From Streptomyces abyssomicinicus (lineage in GTDB: Bacteria; Actinomycetota; Actinomycetes; Streptomycetales; Streptomycetaceae): DNA of 64,000 nt. Position 1 is the stretch's first letter, and every line of letters starts with the position of its first letter. The translations under genes were made by a program, and so were the position numbers. The notes under the pieces were generated by a model. It made no database searches, was not told the origin of the DNA, and saw only the letters and a list, made by a program, of their open reading frames with translations. This document shows positions 40,101 through 51,528 of the stretch, piece by piece. The DNA lies in contig NZ_BBZI01000006.1 of NCBI RefSeq assembly GCF_008974245.1, positions 129,872 to 193,871 of the forward strand, in the 5' to 3' direction.

Positions 40101-42101
40101 GAGACCTCCTCCACCGACGACTGGCGCTACGAGGTCACCTGGCGGGCCAACCCCCGGCCCGCCACCGCCCGCCTCACCGGCACCTGGCTGGTGCCCGTCG
40201 CGGAGAGCCTGGCCGACGACCCGTACACGGCGGCCGTCCTCACCGCGCTCGAGCAGCACGGCGCCGAAGCCGTCCTGCTCGCGGTCCCCGAGGCGGACAC
40301 CACCGACCCGCAGGCCCTCGCCGCCCGGGTCGGCGACGCCCTCACGCGGGATCCCCTGGCCTCCCCGGCCGGGGTCCTGTCGCTGCTCGCCCTCGACGGC
40401 GTCCCCCACCCGGACGCCTCCGCGGTGCCCCGCGGCTACGCCGCCACGGTCACCCTGCTCCAGGCCCTGGGCCGGGCGGGAATCCACGCGCCCCTGTGGA
40501 CGGCCACCCGCGGAGCCGTCTCCGTCAACGTCGCCGACCCGCTCGACTCGCCGTACCAGGCCGCCGTCTGGGGCATGGGCCGCGTCGCCGCACTGGAGCA
40601 CCCGGACCGGTGGGGCGGACTGCTCGACCTGCCGCCCGTCCTCGACGAGCGCACCTCGGCGCTGCTCGCCGCCGCGCTGGGCGACAACGGCCCCGAGGAC
40701 CAGCTCGCCGTCCGCACGGCCGGGACCTTCGTACGGCGCCTGCGCCGCCTGCCCCTGAAGGCCGCGTCCGGCGACAACTCCTGGCGCACCAACGGCACCG
40801 TCCTCGTCACCGGTGGCACCGGCGCGCTGGGCGGCCAGGTCGCCCGCTGGCTCGCGGGCAACGGCGCCGAGCACCTGCTGCTCGTCAGCCGCCGCGGCCC
40901 CGCCGCACCCGGCGCCGACGCGCTGCGCGACGAACTCACCGCGCTCGGAGCCCAGGTCACCGTCGCCGCCTGCGACACCGGAGACCGTGACGCGCTCGCC
41001 GCCCTCATCGCCTCCGTGCCCGAGGACCGGCCGCTGAGCGCCGTGGTGCACACCGCCGCCGTGCTCGACGACAGCGTCATCGACTCGCTGGACCTCGAGC
41101 AGATCGACCGGGCCCTGCACGCCAAGGCGCGGGCCGCGTTCAACCTGCACGAGCTGACCGCCGGCTTCGGCCTCAAGGCGTTCGTGCTCTTCTCGTCCTT
41201 CGGCGGCACCGTCGGCACCCCCGGCCAGGGCAACTACGCGCCGGGCAACGCCGTCCTGGACGCCCTCGCCGTGCACCGCAGGAGCCGCGGCCTGCCCGCC
41301 ACCTCCGTCGCCTGGGGCGCCTGGGCGGGCGGCGGCATGGCCGAGGGCGACTTCGGCGACACCCTCAGCCGTCACGGCCTGCGGGAGATGAAGCCCGAAC
41401 TCGCCACCGGGGCACTCCAGCAGGCACTGGAGCAGGACGAGACGAGTCTGCTCATCGCCGACATCGACTGGGAGCGTTTCTACACCGCCTTCACCGCGAT
41501 CAGGTCCAGCCCGCTGCTCGAGGACATCCCCGAGGTCAAGGCGGTCGCCCGCGCCATGGCCGAGTCCGGCGGCGGCGACGAGCCGTCCGAGCTGGTCCAG
41601 CGCCTGGCCGGCCTGACCGAGCAGGAGCAGGAGAACGTCCTCGTGGAGCTGATCCGCGAGTGCGTCTCCGCGGTCCTCGGCTTCTCCGGGAACGAGGCCG
41701 TACCGGTCCGCAAGGCGTTCCGGGAGATGGGCTTCGATTCCGTCACCGCCGTCGAGCTGCGCAACCGCCTCTCCTCCCGCACCGGCCTGAAACTGCCGGT
41801 CACGACCGCGTTCGACTACCCCACTTCCAAGACTCTGGCCGCGTTCATGCGCGACCGGCTACTCCAGGACGGTGAGGCCGTCGCGACGGCCGCCCTCGAG
41901 GAGCTCGACCGGATCGAGACCGCGATGGCGTCCGTCGGTGCCGACGACGTCGGCCGGACGCGAGTCCTGCTGCGGATGAAGGCAATGGTCGCCGCCTGGC
42001 AGGAATCCCATGGCGACGCGCCGGCCTCGGCGGCGGAGATCGACTCCGCCTCCGACGACGAGATGTTCCAGCTGCTCGGCGAGAAGTTCGGCATCTCGTA
42101 A
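37161..42101 (+). CDS. Modular type I PKS (PKS4: module I)
   Basis: A 1646-residue monomodular PKS: docking / KS-AT-KR-ACP / docking. The ATG at 37161 follows GAGGAG about 11 bases upstream and starts a docking helix ([20 protein letters not shown]). Residues: KS Cys 211; AT Ser 659 (GHSQG) with YASH at 759 (methylmalonyl); KR about 1213-1400, B-type by LDD, with Ser, Tyr (NYAPGN) and Asn present; ACP Ser 1527 in GFDSV. The C-terminus ([13 protein letters not shown], then [15 protein letters not shown]) matches the docking ends of PKS1-PKS3. The product unit is a 2-methyl-3-hydroxy ketide. The AT DNA is almost identical to that of module E over several hundred bases. Confidence 0.97.
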   Translation: MTDASKTDEQKLRYFLKRVTADLKETRDKLQETEAKAHEPIAITAMSCRFPGDVRSPEDLWRIVSSGTDALSSFPEDRGWDFEGLFFKDDDEPDKSYSLEGGFVYDVPRFDSDFFGISPREAIAMDPQQRIVLETAWEVVERAGIDMASLRGSQTGVFLGTSFQGYGASIENPPEGTELYLGIGTTISVASGRVAYSFGLNGPAVTVDTACSSSLVALHLACQSLRKDECSMAIVGGVTVMANAGAFTEFSRQRGLSTSGRCKAFSADADGTGWGEGVGMFLVERLSDARRAGRRVLAVIRGSAMNQDGASNGLTAPNGPSQQRVIRAALEDAGLSTAQIDLVEAHGTGTKLGDPIEAQALHAVFGKSRPEGRPLWLGSVKSNIGHTQAAAGAAGLVKTVMALQHGAMPPTLHVERPSEHVDWSAGELGLVTELTRWPETGAPRRAGVSSFGVSGTNAHVIVEQAPPEEPAEQDDTAAPTTSVVPWVLSAKSEQALKAQAERLLAHIGENPGVPVADIGLSLALTRSRFEHRAAVVAAGRNDFEAALASIATGTPVPAVVSGVAGRGTRPVFVFPGQGAQWVGMAVELLESSPVFAARMAECAAALAPYIDWSLLDVVRSGEGLERVDVVQPVLWAVMVSLAELWRSYGVQPAAVIGHSQGEIAAAAVAGILSLEDAAKVVALRSRAITALAGLGGMVSIAQPAAWVRDTITAWDGRISVAAVNGPSSTVVSGDVDALDELIAACESAGVRARKVDVDYASHSAHVEAIRDELAKLLTGITPQQGNTPLYSSLTGRLLDIAETAMDGGYWYDNLRNTVEFEDATRAALTDGHTVFVEVSPHPVLGIGLQGTVEEAGTDAAVLGTLRRDEGGPERFLTSLAEAHCHGVTVDWDTVFAGTGARRTDLPTYAFQGNRYWIADEIAPPAPADVEANPADTAFWEAVELADVQAVADLLRVDAEEAAQTLGATVPYLSAWRKRLRETSSTDDWRYEVTWRANPRPATARLTGTWLVPVAESLADDPYTAAVLTALEQHGAEAVLLAVPEADTTDPQALAARVGDALTRDPLASPAGVLSLLALDGVPHPDASAVPRGYAATVTLLQALGRAGIHAPLWTATRGAVSVNVADPLDSPYQAAVWGMGRVAALEHPDRWGGLLDLPPVLDERTSALLAAALGDNGPEDQLAVRTAGTFVRRLRRLPLKAASGDNSWRTNGTVLVTGGTGALGGQVARWLAGNGAEHLLLVSRRGPAAPGADALRDELTALGAQVTVAACDTGDRDALAALIASVPEDRPLSAVVHTAAVLDDSVIDSLDLEQIDRALHAKARAAFNLHELTAGFGLKAFVLFSSFGGTVGTPGQGNYAPGNAVLDALAVHRRSRGLPATSVAWGAWAGGGMAEGDFGDTLSRHGLREMKPELATGALQQALEQDETSLLIADIDWERFYTAFTAIRSSPLLEDIPEVKAVARAMAESGGGDEPSELVQRLAGLTEQEQENVLVELIRECVSAVLGFSGNEAVPVRKAFREMGFDSVTAVELRNRLSSRTGLKLPVTTAFDYPTSKTLAAFMRDRLLQDGEAVATAALEELDRIETAMASVGADDVGRTRVLLRMKAMVAAWQESHGDAPASAAEIDSASDDEMFQLLGEKFGIS
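37280..41860 (+). other. PKS module I: KS-AT(methylmalonyl)-KR-ACP
   Basis: KS about 37280-38560, Cys codon 37791-37793. AT about 38870-39800, YASH 39435-39446. KR about 40795-41350 (LDD, B-type). ACP with GFDSV from 41730. Confidence 0.92.
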
Positions 42102-42147
42102 CCCGCTGCCCCGCGCGGCGACGACACGTCAAGGAAAGGACGTCAGG

Positions 42148-45100
42148 GTGGCGAACGAAGAGAAGCTCCGCTATTTCCTCAAGCGCGTCAGCACCGATCT
42201 CGACGCGGCCCACGAGCGGCTGCGAGAGATGGAGGCCCGCAACACGGAGCCGATCGCGGTCGTCGGCATGAGCTGCCGGTTCCCCGGCGGCGTGCGCAGC
42301 CCCGCCGCCCTGTGGCGGATGGTGCACGACGGCACCGACGCCATGACGCCCTTCCCCACGGACCGGGGCTGGGACCTGGGATCGATCATCGATGACACGG
42401 GTTCCGGCCAGGCGGGCACCTCGTACGTCGCCGACGGCGGATTCCTCGACGGCGTCGCGGAGTTCGACCCGGCGTTCTTCGGCATCTCGCCGCGCGAGGC
42501 GCTCGCCATGGACCCGCAGCAGCGCCTGCTGCTGGAGACCTCCTGGGAGGCCTTCGAACACGCGGGCATCGACCCCGAGGCCGTGCGGGGCAGCCACGTG
42601 GGGGTGTTCGCCGGCACGAACGGCCAGGACTACCCGCTGCTGCTGGTCGGCAACCAGTCCGGCCTGGAGGGCTACCTCGGCACCGGCAGCGCCGCCGCCG
42701 TGGTGTCCGGCCGTGTCTCCTACACCCTGGGGCTGGAGGGCCCGGCCGTCACGGTCGACACGGCCTGCTCGTCCTCGCTGGTCGCCCTGCACCTCGCCGT
42801 GCAGTCCCTGCGCTCCGGCGAGTCCACGATGGCCCTCGCCGGCGGTGTCACCCTCATGGCCACCCCCGGCATGTTCATCGACTTCAGCCGGCAGCGCGGT
42901 CTCGCCGGCAACGGCCGCTGCAAGGCGTTCGCCGAGGCAGCCGACGGCACCGGGTTCTCCGAGGGCGTGGGCATGCTGCTGCTGGAGCGGCTGTCGGACG
43001 CCCGGCGCAACGGCCACCAGGTGCTCGCCGTCGTGCGCGGCTCCGCGGTCAACCAGGACGGCACCAGCAACGGGCTCACCGCACCCAACGGCCCCTCCCA
43101 GCGCCGCGTCATCCTCAAGGCCCTCGACAACGCCGGACTCTCGACCGGGGACGTCGACCTCGTGGAGGGACACGGCACCGGCACCACGCTGGGCGACCCG
43201 ATCGAGGCGCAGGCCCTGCTGGGCACCTACGGCCAGGACCGGCCCGAGGACCGGCCGCTGTGGCTGGGCTCCATCAAGTCCAACATCGGCCACACCCAGG
43301 CCGCGGCGGGTGTCGCGGGCATCATCAAGGCCGTCATGGCGCTGCGACACCGCGTGCTGCCCCGGAGCCTCCACATCGACGAGCCCTCCACGCACGTCGA
43401 CTGGAGCGCCGGCCGGGTCTCCCTGCTGACCGAGAACCGGCCCTGGGAGGCCGGCGGACCGCGCCGGGCGGGCGTCTCCTCGTTCGGCGTCAGCGGAACG
43501 AACGCGCACGTGATCCTGGAGGAGGCGCCCGCCGGAGAGCCTGCCGCCGAGCCGGAGGCGGTCTCCGCCCCGGCGGGTGCGGTGCCGTGGGTGCTGTCGG
43601 GCAAGACCGAGGCCGCCCTGCGCGCCCAGGCGGAGCGGCTGCTGGCCCACGTCCGGGAGAACCCGGACGCGCCGGTCGCGGACATAGGCCACTCGCTGGC
43701 GCTGACCCGCTCCCACTTCGAACACCGTGCGGCCGTGGTGGCGGCCGGCAGGGACGATCTCGAGGCGGCGCTCGCCGCGCTGGCCGAGGGCCGCCCGGTC
43801 CCCGGTGTGGTGCGCGGCGCGGCGTCGGAGGGGGACCGTCCGGTCTTCGTGTTCCCGGGGCAGGGGGCGCAGTGGGTCGGCATGGCGGTCGAGCTGCTCG
43901 ACTCCTCGCAGGTGTTCGCGGCGCGGATGGCGGAGTGCGCGGCGGCGCTCGCCCCGCACACCGACTGGTCGCTGCTGGACGTCGTGCGCAGTGGTGAGGG
44001 CTTGGAGCGGGTGGACGTGGTCCAGCCGGTCCTGTGGGCCGTCATGGTGTCGCTCGCCGAGCTGTGGCGCTCCTACGGGGTCCAGCCGGCCGCGGTGATC
44101 GGGCACTCGCAGGGCGAGATCGCCGCCGCGGCGGTCGCGGGGATCCTGTCGCTGGAGGACGCGGCCAAGGTCGTCGCCCTGCGGTCCCGCGCCATCACGG
44201 CGCTGGCCGGACTCGGCGGCATGGTGTCCGTGGCCCAGGCGGCGGACACCGTCCGTGAGGCGATCACCGCGTGGGACGGCCGGATCTCCGTCGCAGCGGT
44301 CAACGGCCCCTCGTCGACGGTGGTGTCCGGTGAGGTCGACGCCCTGGACGAGTTCCTGGCCCACTGCCAGAGCAACGAGGTCCGGGCCCGCAAGGTGGAC
44401 GTGGACTACGCCTCCCACTCCGCGCACGTCGAGGCCATCCGCGACGAACTCGCCAAGCTCCTGACCGGCATCACGCCGCAGCAGGGCAACACCCCGCTCT
44501 ACTCCTCGCTGACCGGCCGTCTCCTCGACGCGGCGGAGACGGCGATGGACGGCGGCTACTGGTACGACAACCTCCGCAACACCGTCGAGTTCGAGGACGC
44601 CACCCGCGCTGCCCTCGCCGACGGTCACACCGTGTTCGTCGAGGTCAGCCCGCACCCGGTCCTCGGCCTGGGCCTCCAGGGCACGGTCGAGAACGCCGCC
44701 GTGCTCGGCACCCTCCGCCGCGACGAGGGCGGCCTCGACCGCTTCCTGACCTCCCTGGCGGAGGCGCACTGCCACGGCGTCACCGTCGACTGGACCACCG
44801 TCTTCGCCGGCACCGGCGCCCGCCGCACCGGCCTGCCCACCTACGCCTTCCAGCGGCAGCGCTACTGGCCGGAGTCCCCTGCAGCCGAACTGGCGGAGGT
44901 CCTCGACCCCGAGGACGCCCGCTTCTGGGAAGCGGTGGAACGGCAGGACCTTGAGGCCCTCGGAGAAGCGCTCGGCGCGGTGGACGAGGCCACCGAGGCC
45001 TCCCTGGCGGCGGTCCTTCCGGTGCTCGCCTCCTGGCGCCGCCGCCGCTCCGAGCGCTCGGCCGCGGAGGCGTGGCACTACCGCGTCGCCTGGAAGCCCG

Positions 45101-48100
45101 CCCCCGACCCCTCCCTGGACACCACCCTGACGGGGCGATGGCTGCTCGTCGTCCCCGACCGCCTCGCCGACGACGACCGGCTGGTGGTGGAGACCGTCGC
45201 CGCCGGACTCGCCCGGCACGGCGCCGAGGTCGCCAGGATCGCCGTCTCCGCCGAGGCTCCCGACCGCGGCAGGCTCACCGCGCTGCTGGCCGGCGACTGG
45301 CGCCTGACGGGCGTCCTGTCCCTGCTGGCGCTGGCCGACGGAACCCACGCCGCGCATCCGGCCGTTCCGGCCGGCCTCGCGGGCGACCTCACGCTGCTCC
45401 AGGCGCTGGGCGAGGCCGATGTCGAAGCCCCGCTCTGGTGCGTCACCCGGGCCGCCGTCGCCACCCACGAGCTCGAGCCGCTGCCCTGCCCCGACCGGTC
45501 GGGCGTCTGGGGCCTCGGCCAGGTGGCCGCCCTCGAGCAGCCCGCCCAGTGGCGCGGCCTGATCGACCTGCCGCTCGTCGTGGACGACCGGGCCGTCGAC
45601 CGCCTCACCGGTCTCCTGGCCGGCTGCGAGGGCGACGAGTTCGCCGTCCGCACGACGGGCGTCCTCACCCGCCGGCTCGAGCGTGCCCCGCTCGCCGAGG
45701 ACACCGACGCGTGGACGCCGCGCGGCACCGTCCTCGTCACCGGAGGCACCGGGGCGCTCGGCGGCCACGTGGCCCGCTGGCTGGCCCGGAACGGCGCCGC
45801 CCACATCGTGCTGCTCAGCCGCCGTGGCGCGGACGCCCCCGGTGCCGCGGACCTGTGCGAGGAGCTGGCCGGCCTCGGCGCGCGCGTCACCCTCACCGCC
45901 TGCGACGTCGCCGACCGCGCCGCGCTGTCGGCCGTGCTCGCCGCGATACCCGCCGACCAGCCGCTGACCGCCGTCGTCCACACGGCGGGTGTGCTCGACG
46001 ACGGTGTCCTGCCCTCGATGAACCCCGCCCGCCTCGCCCCGGTGCTCGCCGCCAAGGCGACCGCCGCCCTCCACCTGCACGAGCTGACCCGCGACCTGCC
46101 GCTCGACGCGTTCGTGCTGTTCTCCTCCCTCGCCGGCACGTTCGGCAACGCCGGCCAGGCCAACTACGCCTCCGCCAACGCCGTGCTGGACGCCCTCGCC
46201 CAGCACCGCCGCGGCCTCGGACTGCCCGCGGTCTCCATCGCCTGGGGCGCCTGGGGCGGCGGCGGGCTCGCCACCGACCCGCTGGTGGCCCGGCGCATGG
46301 AGCGCGGCGGCATGCCCGTCATGGACCCCGAGACCGCCGTGGCCGTCATGGCGCGGTCGGTCACCACCGGCGCGCCCTGCACGGCCGTCGCCGACGTCGA
46401 CTGGTCCGTCCTCGCGCCCGCCCGGCTCGCCACCGGACGGATCTCCCTGATCCGCGACATCGACGACGTGCGGCGCGCCCTCGAGACACCGCGTGGAGCG
46501 TCGGCGCCCGCCGAGGAGACCCCGACCGGAGCCCTGGCCGCACAGCTCGCCGGACTCACGCCCGCCGACGGCACCCGCCTGATCCTGGACCTCGTCCGCG
46601 GCCAGGCGGCGGCCGTCCTCGGCCACGCCTCCGCCGAGGCGGTGCTGCCCGGCAAGGCGTTCCGGGAACTCGGCTTCGACTCCCTGACCGCCGTCGAACT
46701 GCGCAACTCCCTGGCCGGGGCGACCGGCCTGCGCCTGCCCACCACCCTCGTCTTCGACCACCCGAACCCCACCGCCCTCGCCACCCACCTCCACGCCGAG
46801 CTCACCGGGGCACCGGACGCCACCGAGGCGCCCGCCCGCCCGGCCGCACCCGACGACCGTGACGAGCCCATAGCGATCGTCGGCATGGGCTGCCGCTTCC
46901 CGGCCGGCGTGTCCAGCCCGGACGACCTGTGGGAACTGCTCCTCGCGGGCACCGACGCGATCTCGCCGCTGCCCGGCGACCGCGGCTGGAGCCTGGAGGA
47001 CTACTACGACCCCGACCGGCCCGGCGCCTCCCGCGTCCGGGAGGGCGGATTCATCGACGCCATCACCGAGTTCGACCCGGCGTTCTTCGGCATCTCGCCG
47101 CGCGAGGCCCTGGCCATGGACCCGCAGCAGCGGCTCCTGCTCGAGACCTCCTGGGACGCCCTCGAACGCGCGGGCATCGCCCCCACCTCGCTCCGCGGCA
47201 GCCGCACCGGCGTGTACATCGGCACCAACGGCCAGGACTACGCCAACCTCCTGATCGGCTCCACCGAAGGCGTCCAGGGCTACGTCGCCACCGGCAGCTC
47301 CGCCAGCGTGCTGTCCGGCCGTGTCTCCTACACCCTCGGCCTGGAGGGCCCGGCCGTGTCCGTCGACACCGCCTGCTCCTCGTCCCTGGTGGCACTCCAC
47401 CAGGCCATCCAGGCACTGCGCTCCGGCGAGTGCGACCTCGCCCTCACCGGCGGTGTCACCGTCATGGCCACCCCGGGTGTGTTCCTGGAGTTCAGCCAGC
47501 AGGGCGTCCTCGCCTCCGACGGCCGGGTGAAGGCCTTCTCGGACGACGCGGACGGCACCGGCTGGGGCGAGGGCGTGGGCGTGCTGCTGGTCGAGCGGCT
47601 GTCCGACGCCCGCCGCAACGGGCACCAGGTGCTGGCGGTGGTGCGGGGCTCGGCCGTCAACCAGGACGGCGCCAGCAACGGCCTCACCGCCCCCAACGGG
47701 CCGTCGCAGCAGCGCGTCATCCGCGCGGCGCTCGCCGGGGCGGGCCTGACCGGCGCCGACGTGGACGCCGTCGAGGCCCACGGCACCGGCACCACCCTCG
47801 GCGACCCGATCGAGGCGCAGGCGCTGCTGGCCACCTACGGCCGGGAACGCGCCGCGGACCGGCCGCTGTGGCTGGGGTCCGTCAAGTCCAACATCGGGCA
47901 CACACAGGCCGCCGCGGGCGTCGCCGGCATCATCAAGATGGTCCTGGCCCTCCGCCACGGCGTCCTGCCCCGCACGCTCCACGTGGGCGAACCCTCCACC
48001 CAGATCGACTGGTCACCGGGCACGGTGGCGCTGCTCACGCAGGAGCGCCCGTGGCCGGAGACCGCGGAGCGTCCGCGCCGCGCCGCCGTCTCGTCGTTCG

Positions 48101-51100
48101 GCATCAGCGGCACCAACGCCCACGTCATCCTCGAGCAGGCCCAGGAGGAGCCCGTCACCCGGCCCGAGGACACCGGGGCGCTGCCGCCCCTGGTGCCGTG
48201 GGTGCTCTCCGCCCGCTCGGACCGTGCCCTCGCACAGCAGGCCGAGCGGCTCCTCGCCCACGCGAGGGGTGACGCCGGGGCCTCCCTCATGGACGTCGGC
48301 TTCTCCCTGGCCACCGGCCGCGCCCACCTCGAGCGCCGCGCCGCCGTGGTCGCCGCCGACCGTGCGGAGTTCCTCAGCGGCCTGGAGTACCTCGCCTCCG
48401 GGGAGACCACCCCGGGCGTCTTCCGCGGCCAGGCCGTGGAGGGCCGGACGGCGTTCCTGTTCTCGGGACAGGGTTCGCAGCGGGCCGGGATGGGCCGGGA
48501 GCTGTACGAAGCCTTCCCGGTGTTCGCGGACGCGTTCGACGCGGTCTGCGCGGAGCTGGACAAGCACCTGGACCGGCCGGTGAAGGACCTGGTCTTCGAT
48601 GCCGAGTCGGACCTCCTCGACAGGACCGTCTACACGCAGGCGGGCCTCTTCGCCGTCGAGGTGGCCCTGTTCCGGCTGGTGGAGCACTGGGGCGTCATGC
48701 CCGACTACCTCCTCGGCCACTCCATCGGTGAGCTGGCCGCCGCCCACGTCGCGGGTGTCTGGTCCCTCGAGGACGCTGCAGCTCTGGTGGCCGCCCGCGG
48801 CCGGCTGATGCAGGCGCTGCCGGAGGGCGGCGCGATGATCGCCGTGCAGGCGACCGAGGACGACGTCCTGCCCCTGCTCACCGACAACGTGTCCATCGCC
48901 GCCCTGAACGGTCCCACCTCGGTGGTGATCTCGGGCGACGAGGACGAGGCCACCGCCATCGCGGGCCGGTTCGCGAAGTCGAAGCGGCTCCGCGTCAGCC
49001 ACGCGTTCCACTCGCCGCGTATGGAACCCATGCTCGAGGAGTTCCGCAGCCTCCTGCAGGCGGCCACCTTCCACGCCCCGCGCGTCCCGATCGTCTCCAA
49101 CCTCACCGGCACCATCGCCGGGGAGGAGCTGCTGACCGCGGACTACTGGGTGGACCACGTCCGTCAGGCGGTCCGGTTCGCGGACGGCATCCGCCACCTC
49201 GAGATCCAGGGCGTGACCACCTACCTGGAGCTCGGCCCGGGCGGCGTGCTCGCGGCCATGGGGAAGGACTGCCTGGCCGATGCGCGGAGGAAGACCCTCA
49301 TCCCCGCCCTCCGCAAGGCGTTCGACGAGCCCCGGAGCGTCATGGGAGCCATCGCCGAGGCACACGTGCACGGCGCTGCCGTCGACTGGACGCGCTTCTA
49401 CACGGGTACCGGCGCCACCCTCGCCGAGCTGCCCACCTACGCCTTCGACCGTCAGCGCTACTGGCCGCAGGCCCCGGAACCCGTCGCCGCCCCGGTCGCC
49501 GTGCCCGCACCCGCCGTGGAAACGTCCGTGGACACGGCGCTGTGGGAGGCGATCGACACGGGAGACCTGTCCGCCTTCCTCACGGAGCTGAACCTCACCG
49601 GAGACCTTCCGCTGCAGGACGCCCTGCCGGCCCTCTCCTCCTGGCGCACTCGTCGGCGCCGCCACGCGGTGGCCGACACCTGGCGCTACGGGGTGACGTG
49701 GAAGCCGCTCGACACCGCGGGCTCCGCCGCTCTGAAGGGCCGGTGGCTGCTGGTCGTGCCGGAGACGCTGGACGAGTTCACCGTCGAGTGGGCCGCCTAC
49801 GGGCTGAAGAGCTCCGGTGCGGAGGTCGTGCGGATCGGTGCCGACAGCGATCTGTCGCCGCACCGGCAGGCGGCCGGTGTTCTGTCCCTGCTGGCGGTCG
49901 ACGACGATGACGACGTGCCGGACGCCGGTGTCGCTCCTGGCCTGGCGGCGACGCTCGAGCTGGTCCAGCGTCTGGGTGAGGCCGGTGTGCAGGCTCCGTT
50001 GTGGTCCCTGACCCAGGGCGCCGTCACCACCGGCGACTCGGACCCGGTGCGCAGTGCCGCGCAGGCGCAGGTGTGGGGTCTGGGCCGGGTCGTGGCGCTG
50101 GAGGAGCCGAAGCGGTGGGGTGGTCTGGTCGATCTGCCGGATGTGCTGGACGGGCAGGCGTGGGAGCGTACTGCCGCCGTCCTCGCCGGTGGTGAGGGTG
50201 AGGACCAGGCGGCGGTGCGTCCGGCCGGTGTCCTCGCCCGCCGTGTGGTGCGGGCGACCGCCTCCGACGCGGGCAAGGCGTGGAAGGTGCGGGGCACGGT
50301 CCTGATCACCGGCGGGACCGGTGGTCTGGGGGCTCGGGTCGCCTGCTGGGCGGCCGAGAACGGTGCCGAGCGCGTCGTCCTGACCAGCCGTCGCGGGCCT
50401 GACGCGCCCGGCGCGGCGGAGCTGTGCACGCGGATCGAGGAGCTGGGCGCGAGGGCGACCGTCGTGGCCTGCGACGCCACCGACCGCGACGCCCTCACCG
50501 CCCTCGCCGACACCCTCCGCGCCGACGGCACCCCGGTCCGTGCCGTCGTCCACACCGCCGGTGTCGGGCAGGCGACGGCCCTCGCCGCCATGACCCGCGC
50601 GGAACTCGCCGAGGTGATGGACGCCAAGGTGACCGGCGCCGCCAACCTGCACGCCGTGTTCGCCGACGCCGACCTCGACGCGTTCGTCCTCTTCTCCTCC
50701 ATCGCCGCCACCTGGGGCAGCGGTTGGCAGGGAGGGTACGCCGCGGCCAACACCTACCTCGACGCCCTCGCCGAACAGTGCCGCGCCCGCGGCCTGGCGG
50801 CCACCTCCGTCGCCTGGGGCCCCTGGGCCGGCGGAGGCCTGGCCCAGGGCGAGGCCGTGGAGCAGCTGGAGCGGCGCGGGCTGACCCTCATGGACCCGGA
50901 CGTCGCGATCGCGGCGATGGAGCAGGCACTCACCCTGGGCGACCCCTGCACGACCGTCGCCGAGGTGACATGGGAGAAGTTCGCGCCCTCGTTCACCGCG
51001 ATGCGCCCCAGCGCCCTGCTCGGCGAGCTGTACGACCCGCGCCGCGGGACGACCGCCGAGGGTCCCTCGCACACCGCGGAGGCCGAGGAGGAGACCTCCG

Positions 51101-51528
51101 AGGCGTTCCGCCGGCAGCTCCTCTCCGTGCCGGCCGACGAACAGAGCCGCCTCCTCCAGGAACTGGTCCAGACGGAGGCCGCCCGCGTGCTCGGACACAC
51201 GTCCGCCCACGCGGTGGAAGCCGACCGCGCCTTCCGCGACCTCGGCTTCGACTCGGTCATGGGCATCGAACTGCGCAACCGCCTCAACGACAAGACCGGC
51301 CTCGACCTCGAGTCGACGATCGTCTTCGACGAACCGTCCCCCGAGGCCCTCGCGGCGAGACTCCGCCGCGAACTGGGACTGGCAGCGGACGAGGACGGGA
51401 CCGAGGCGGCGCTCGCGGCGACCGACCTCGACCCGGCCACCGAGGGAGACCGCACCGACCGCAGCGACCAGATCAGGGACATGGACGTCCAGGACCTGAT
51501 CCGCATGGCCTTGGAGACGAACAGCTGA
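42148..51528 (+). CDS. Modular type I PKS (PKS5: modules J, K)
   Basis: A 3126-residue bimodular PKS. I chose the GTG at 42148 because it follows AAGGAAAGGA (42131-42140) and starts the docking helix ([18 protein letters not shown]); the frame is open further upstream, but that part overlaps the end of PKS4 and is not protein-like. Order: docking / KS-AT-KR-ACP / KS-AT-KR-ACP / short tail. Residues: KS Cys 207 and 1743; AT Ser 654 (YASH 754, methylmalonyl) and 2192 (HAFH 2285, malonyl); ACP Ser 1512 and 3036 (GFDSV). The first KR is B-type, the second A-type by its Trp ([10 protein letters not shown]). The C-terminus differs from PKS1-PKS4: an acidic linker ends in [16 protein letters not shown], implying another docking class for PKS6. 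The stop TGA (51526-51528) overlaps the next ATG by one base. Confidence 0.97.
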   Translation: MANEEKLRYFLKRVSTDLDAAHERLREMEARNTEPIAVVGMSCRFPGGVRSPAALWRMVHDGTDAMTPFPTDRGWDLGSIIDDTGSGQAGTSYVADGGFLDGVAEFDPAFFGISPREALAMDPQQRLLLETSWEAFEHAGIDPEAVRGSHVGVFAGTNGQDYPLLLVGNQSGLEGYLGTGSAAAVVSGRVSYTLGLEGPAVTVDTACSSSLVALHLAVQSLRSGESTMALAGGVTLMATPGMFIDFSRQRGLAGNGRCKAFAEAADGTGFSEGVGMLLLERLSDARRNGHQVLAVVRGSAVNQDGTSNGLTAPNGPSQRRVILKALDNAGLSTGDVDLVEGHGTGTTLGDPIEAQALLGTYGQDRPEDRPLWLGSIKSNIGHTQAAAGVAGIIKAVMALRHRVLPRSLHIDEPSTHVDWSAGRVSLLTENRPWEAGGPRRAGVSSFGVSGTNAHVILEEAPAGEPAAEPEAVSAPAGAVPWVLSGKTEAALRAQAERLLAHVRENPDAPVADIGHSLALTRSHFEHRAAVVAAGRDDLEAALAALAEGRPVPGVVRGAASEGDRPVFVFPGQGAQWVGMAVELLDSSQVFAARMAECAAALAPHTDWSLLDVVRSGEGLERVDVVQPVLWAVMVSLAELWRSYGVQPAAVIGHSQGEIAAAAVAGILSLEDAAKVVALRSRAITALAGLGGMVSVAQAADTVREAITAWDGRISVAAVNGPSSTVVSGEVDALDEFLAHCQSNEVRARKVDVDYASHSAHVEAIRDELAKLLTGITPQQGNTPLYSSLTGRLLDAAETAMDGGYWYDNLRNTVEFEDATRAALADGHTVFVEVSPHPVLGLGLQGTVENAAVLGTLRRDEGGLDRFLTSLAEAHCHGVTVDWTTVFAGTGARRTGLPTYAFQRQRYWPESPAAELAEVLDPEDARFWEAVERQDLEALGEALGAVDEATEASLAAVLPVLASWRRRRSERSAAEAWHYRVAWKPAPDPSLDTTLTGRWLLVVPDRLADDDRLVVETVAAGLARHGAEVARIAVSAEAPDRGRLTALLAGDWRLTGVLSLLALADGTHAAHPAVPAGLAGDLTLLQALGEADVEAPLWCVTRAAVATHELEPLPCPDRSGVWGLGQVAALEQPAQWRGLIDLPLVVDDRAVDRLTGLLAGCEGDEFAVRTTGVLTRRLERAPLAEDTDAWTPRGTVLVTGGTGALGGHVARWLARNGAAHIVLLSRRGADAPGAADLCEELAGLGARVTLTACDVADRAALSAVLAAIPADQPLTAVVHTAGVLDDGVLPSMNPARLAPVLAAKATAALHLHELTRDLPLDAFVLFSSLAGTFGNAGQANYASANAVLDALAQHRRGLGLPAVSIAWGAWGGGGLATDPLVARRMERGGMPVMDPETAVAVMARSVTTGAPCTAVADVDWSVLAPARLATGRISLIRDIDDVRRALETPRGASAPAEETPTGALAAQLAGLTPADGTRLILDLVRGQAAAVLGHASAEAVLPGKAFRELGFDSLTAVELRNSLAGATGLRLPTTLVFDHPNPTALATHLHAELTGAPDATEAPARPAAPDDRDEPIAIVGMGCRFPAGVSSPDDLWELLLAGTDAISPLPGDRGWSLEDYYDPDRPGASRVREGGFIDAITEFDPAFFGISPREALAMDPQQRLLLETSWDALERAGIAPTSLRGSRTGVYIGTNGQDYANLLIGSTEGVQGYVATGSSASVLSGRVSYTLGLEGPAVSVDTACSSSLVALHQAIQALRSGECDLALTGGVTVMATPGVFLEFSQQGVLASDGRVKAFSDDADGTGWGEGVGVLLVERLSDARRNGHQVLAVVRGSAVNQDGASNGLTAPNGPSQQRVIRAALAGAGLTGADVDAVEAHGTGTTLGDPIEAQALLATYGRERAADRPLWLGSVKSNIGHTQAAAGVAGIIKMVLALRHGVLPRTLHVGEPSTQIDWSPGTVALLTQERPWPETAERPRRAAVSSFGISGTNAHVILEQAQEEPVTRPEDTGALPPLVPWVLSARSDRALAQQAERLLAHARGDAGASLMDVGFSLATGRAHLERRAAVVAADRAEFLSGLEYLASGETTPGVFRGQAVEGRTAFLFSGQGSQRAGMGRELYEAFPVFADAFDAVCAELDKHLDRPVKDLVFDAESDLLDRTVYTQAGLFAVEVALFRLVEHWGVMPDYLLGHSIGELAAAHVAGVWSLEDAAALVAARGRLMQALPEGGAMIAVQATEDDVLPLLTDNVSIAALNGPTSVVISGDEDEATAIAGRFAKSKRLRVSHAFHSPRMEPMLEEFRSLLQAATFHAPRVPIVSNLTGTIAGEELLTADYWVDHVRQAVRFADGIRHLEIQGVTTYLELGPGGVLAAMGKDCLADARRKTLIPALRKAFDEPRSVMGAIAEAHVHGAAVDWTRFYTGTGATLAELPTYAFDRQRYWPQAPEPVAAPVAVPAPAVETSVDTALWEAIDTGDLSAFLTELNLTGDLPLQDALPALSSWRTRRRRHAVADTWRYGVTWKPLDTAGSAALKGRWLLVVPETLDEFTVEWAAYGLKSSGAEVVRIGADSDLSPHRQAAGVLSLLAVDDDDDVPDAGVAPGLAATLELVQRLGEAGVQAPLWSLTQGAVTTGDSDPVRSAAQAQVWGLGRVVALEEPKRWGGLVDLPDVLDGQAWERTAAVLAGGEGEDQAAVRPAGVLARRVVRATASDAGKAWKVRGTVLITGGTGGLGARVACWAAENGAERVVLTSRRGPDAPGAAELCTRIEELGARATVVACDATDRDALTALADTLRADGTPVRAVVHTAGVGQATALAAMTRAELAEVMDAKVTGAANLHAVFADADLDAFVLFSSIAATWGSGWQGGYAAANTYLDALAEQCRARGLAATSVAWGPWAGGGLAQGEAVEQLERRGLTLMDPDVAIAAMEQALTLGDPCTTVAEVTWEKFAPSFTAMRPSALLGELYDPRRGTTAEGPSHTAEAEEETSEAFRRQLLSVPADEQSRLLQELVQTEAARVLGHTSAHAVEADRAFRDLGFDSVMGIELRNRLNDKTGLDLESTIVFDEPSPEALAARLRRELGLAADEDGTEAALAATDLDPATEGDRTDRSDQIRDMDVQDLIRMALETNS
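42250..46810 (+). other. PKS module J: KS-AT(methylmalonyl)-KR-ACP
   Basis: KS about 42250-43540, Cys codon 42766-42768. AT about 43840-44730, YASH 44407-44418. KR about 45715-46270, B-type by LDD, Ser-Tyr-Asn intact. ACP with GFDSL from 46672. Confidence 0.92.
46860..51390 (+). other. PKS module K: KS-AT(malonyl)-KR-ACP
   Basis: KS about 46860-48150, Cys codon 47374-47376. AT about 48440-49330, HAFH 49000-49011. KR about 50290-50840, A-type by its Trp and lack of LDD, Ser-Tyr-Asn intact. ACP with GFDSV from 51244. Confidence 0.92.

Noticed and set aside
42010..42147. In-frame upstream extension of PKS5 from an ATG at 42010
   Set aside because: It overlaps the PKS4 C-terminus, is Arg/Ser/Pro-rich without protein character, and precedes a GTG with a good ribosome site and a typical docking helix.
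50424..51527. In-frame upstream extension of PKS6 from an ATG at 50424
   Set aside because: It lies within the module K KR and ACP coding region in another frame, and its Arg-rich translation has no domain. The ATG at 51528 starts a proper docking helix.
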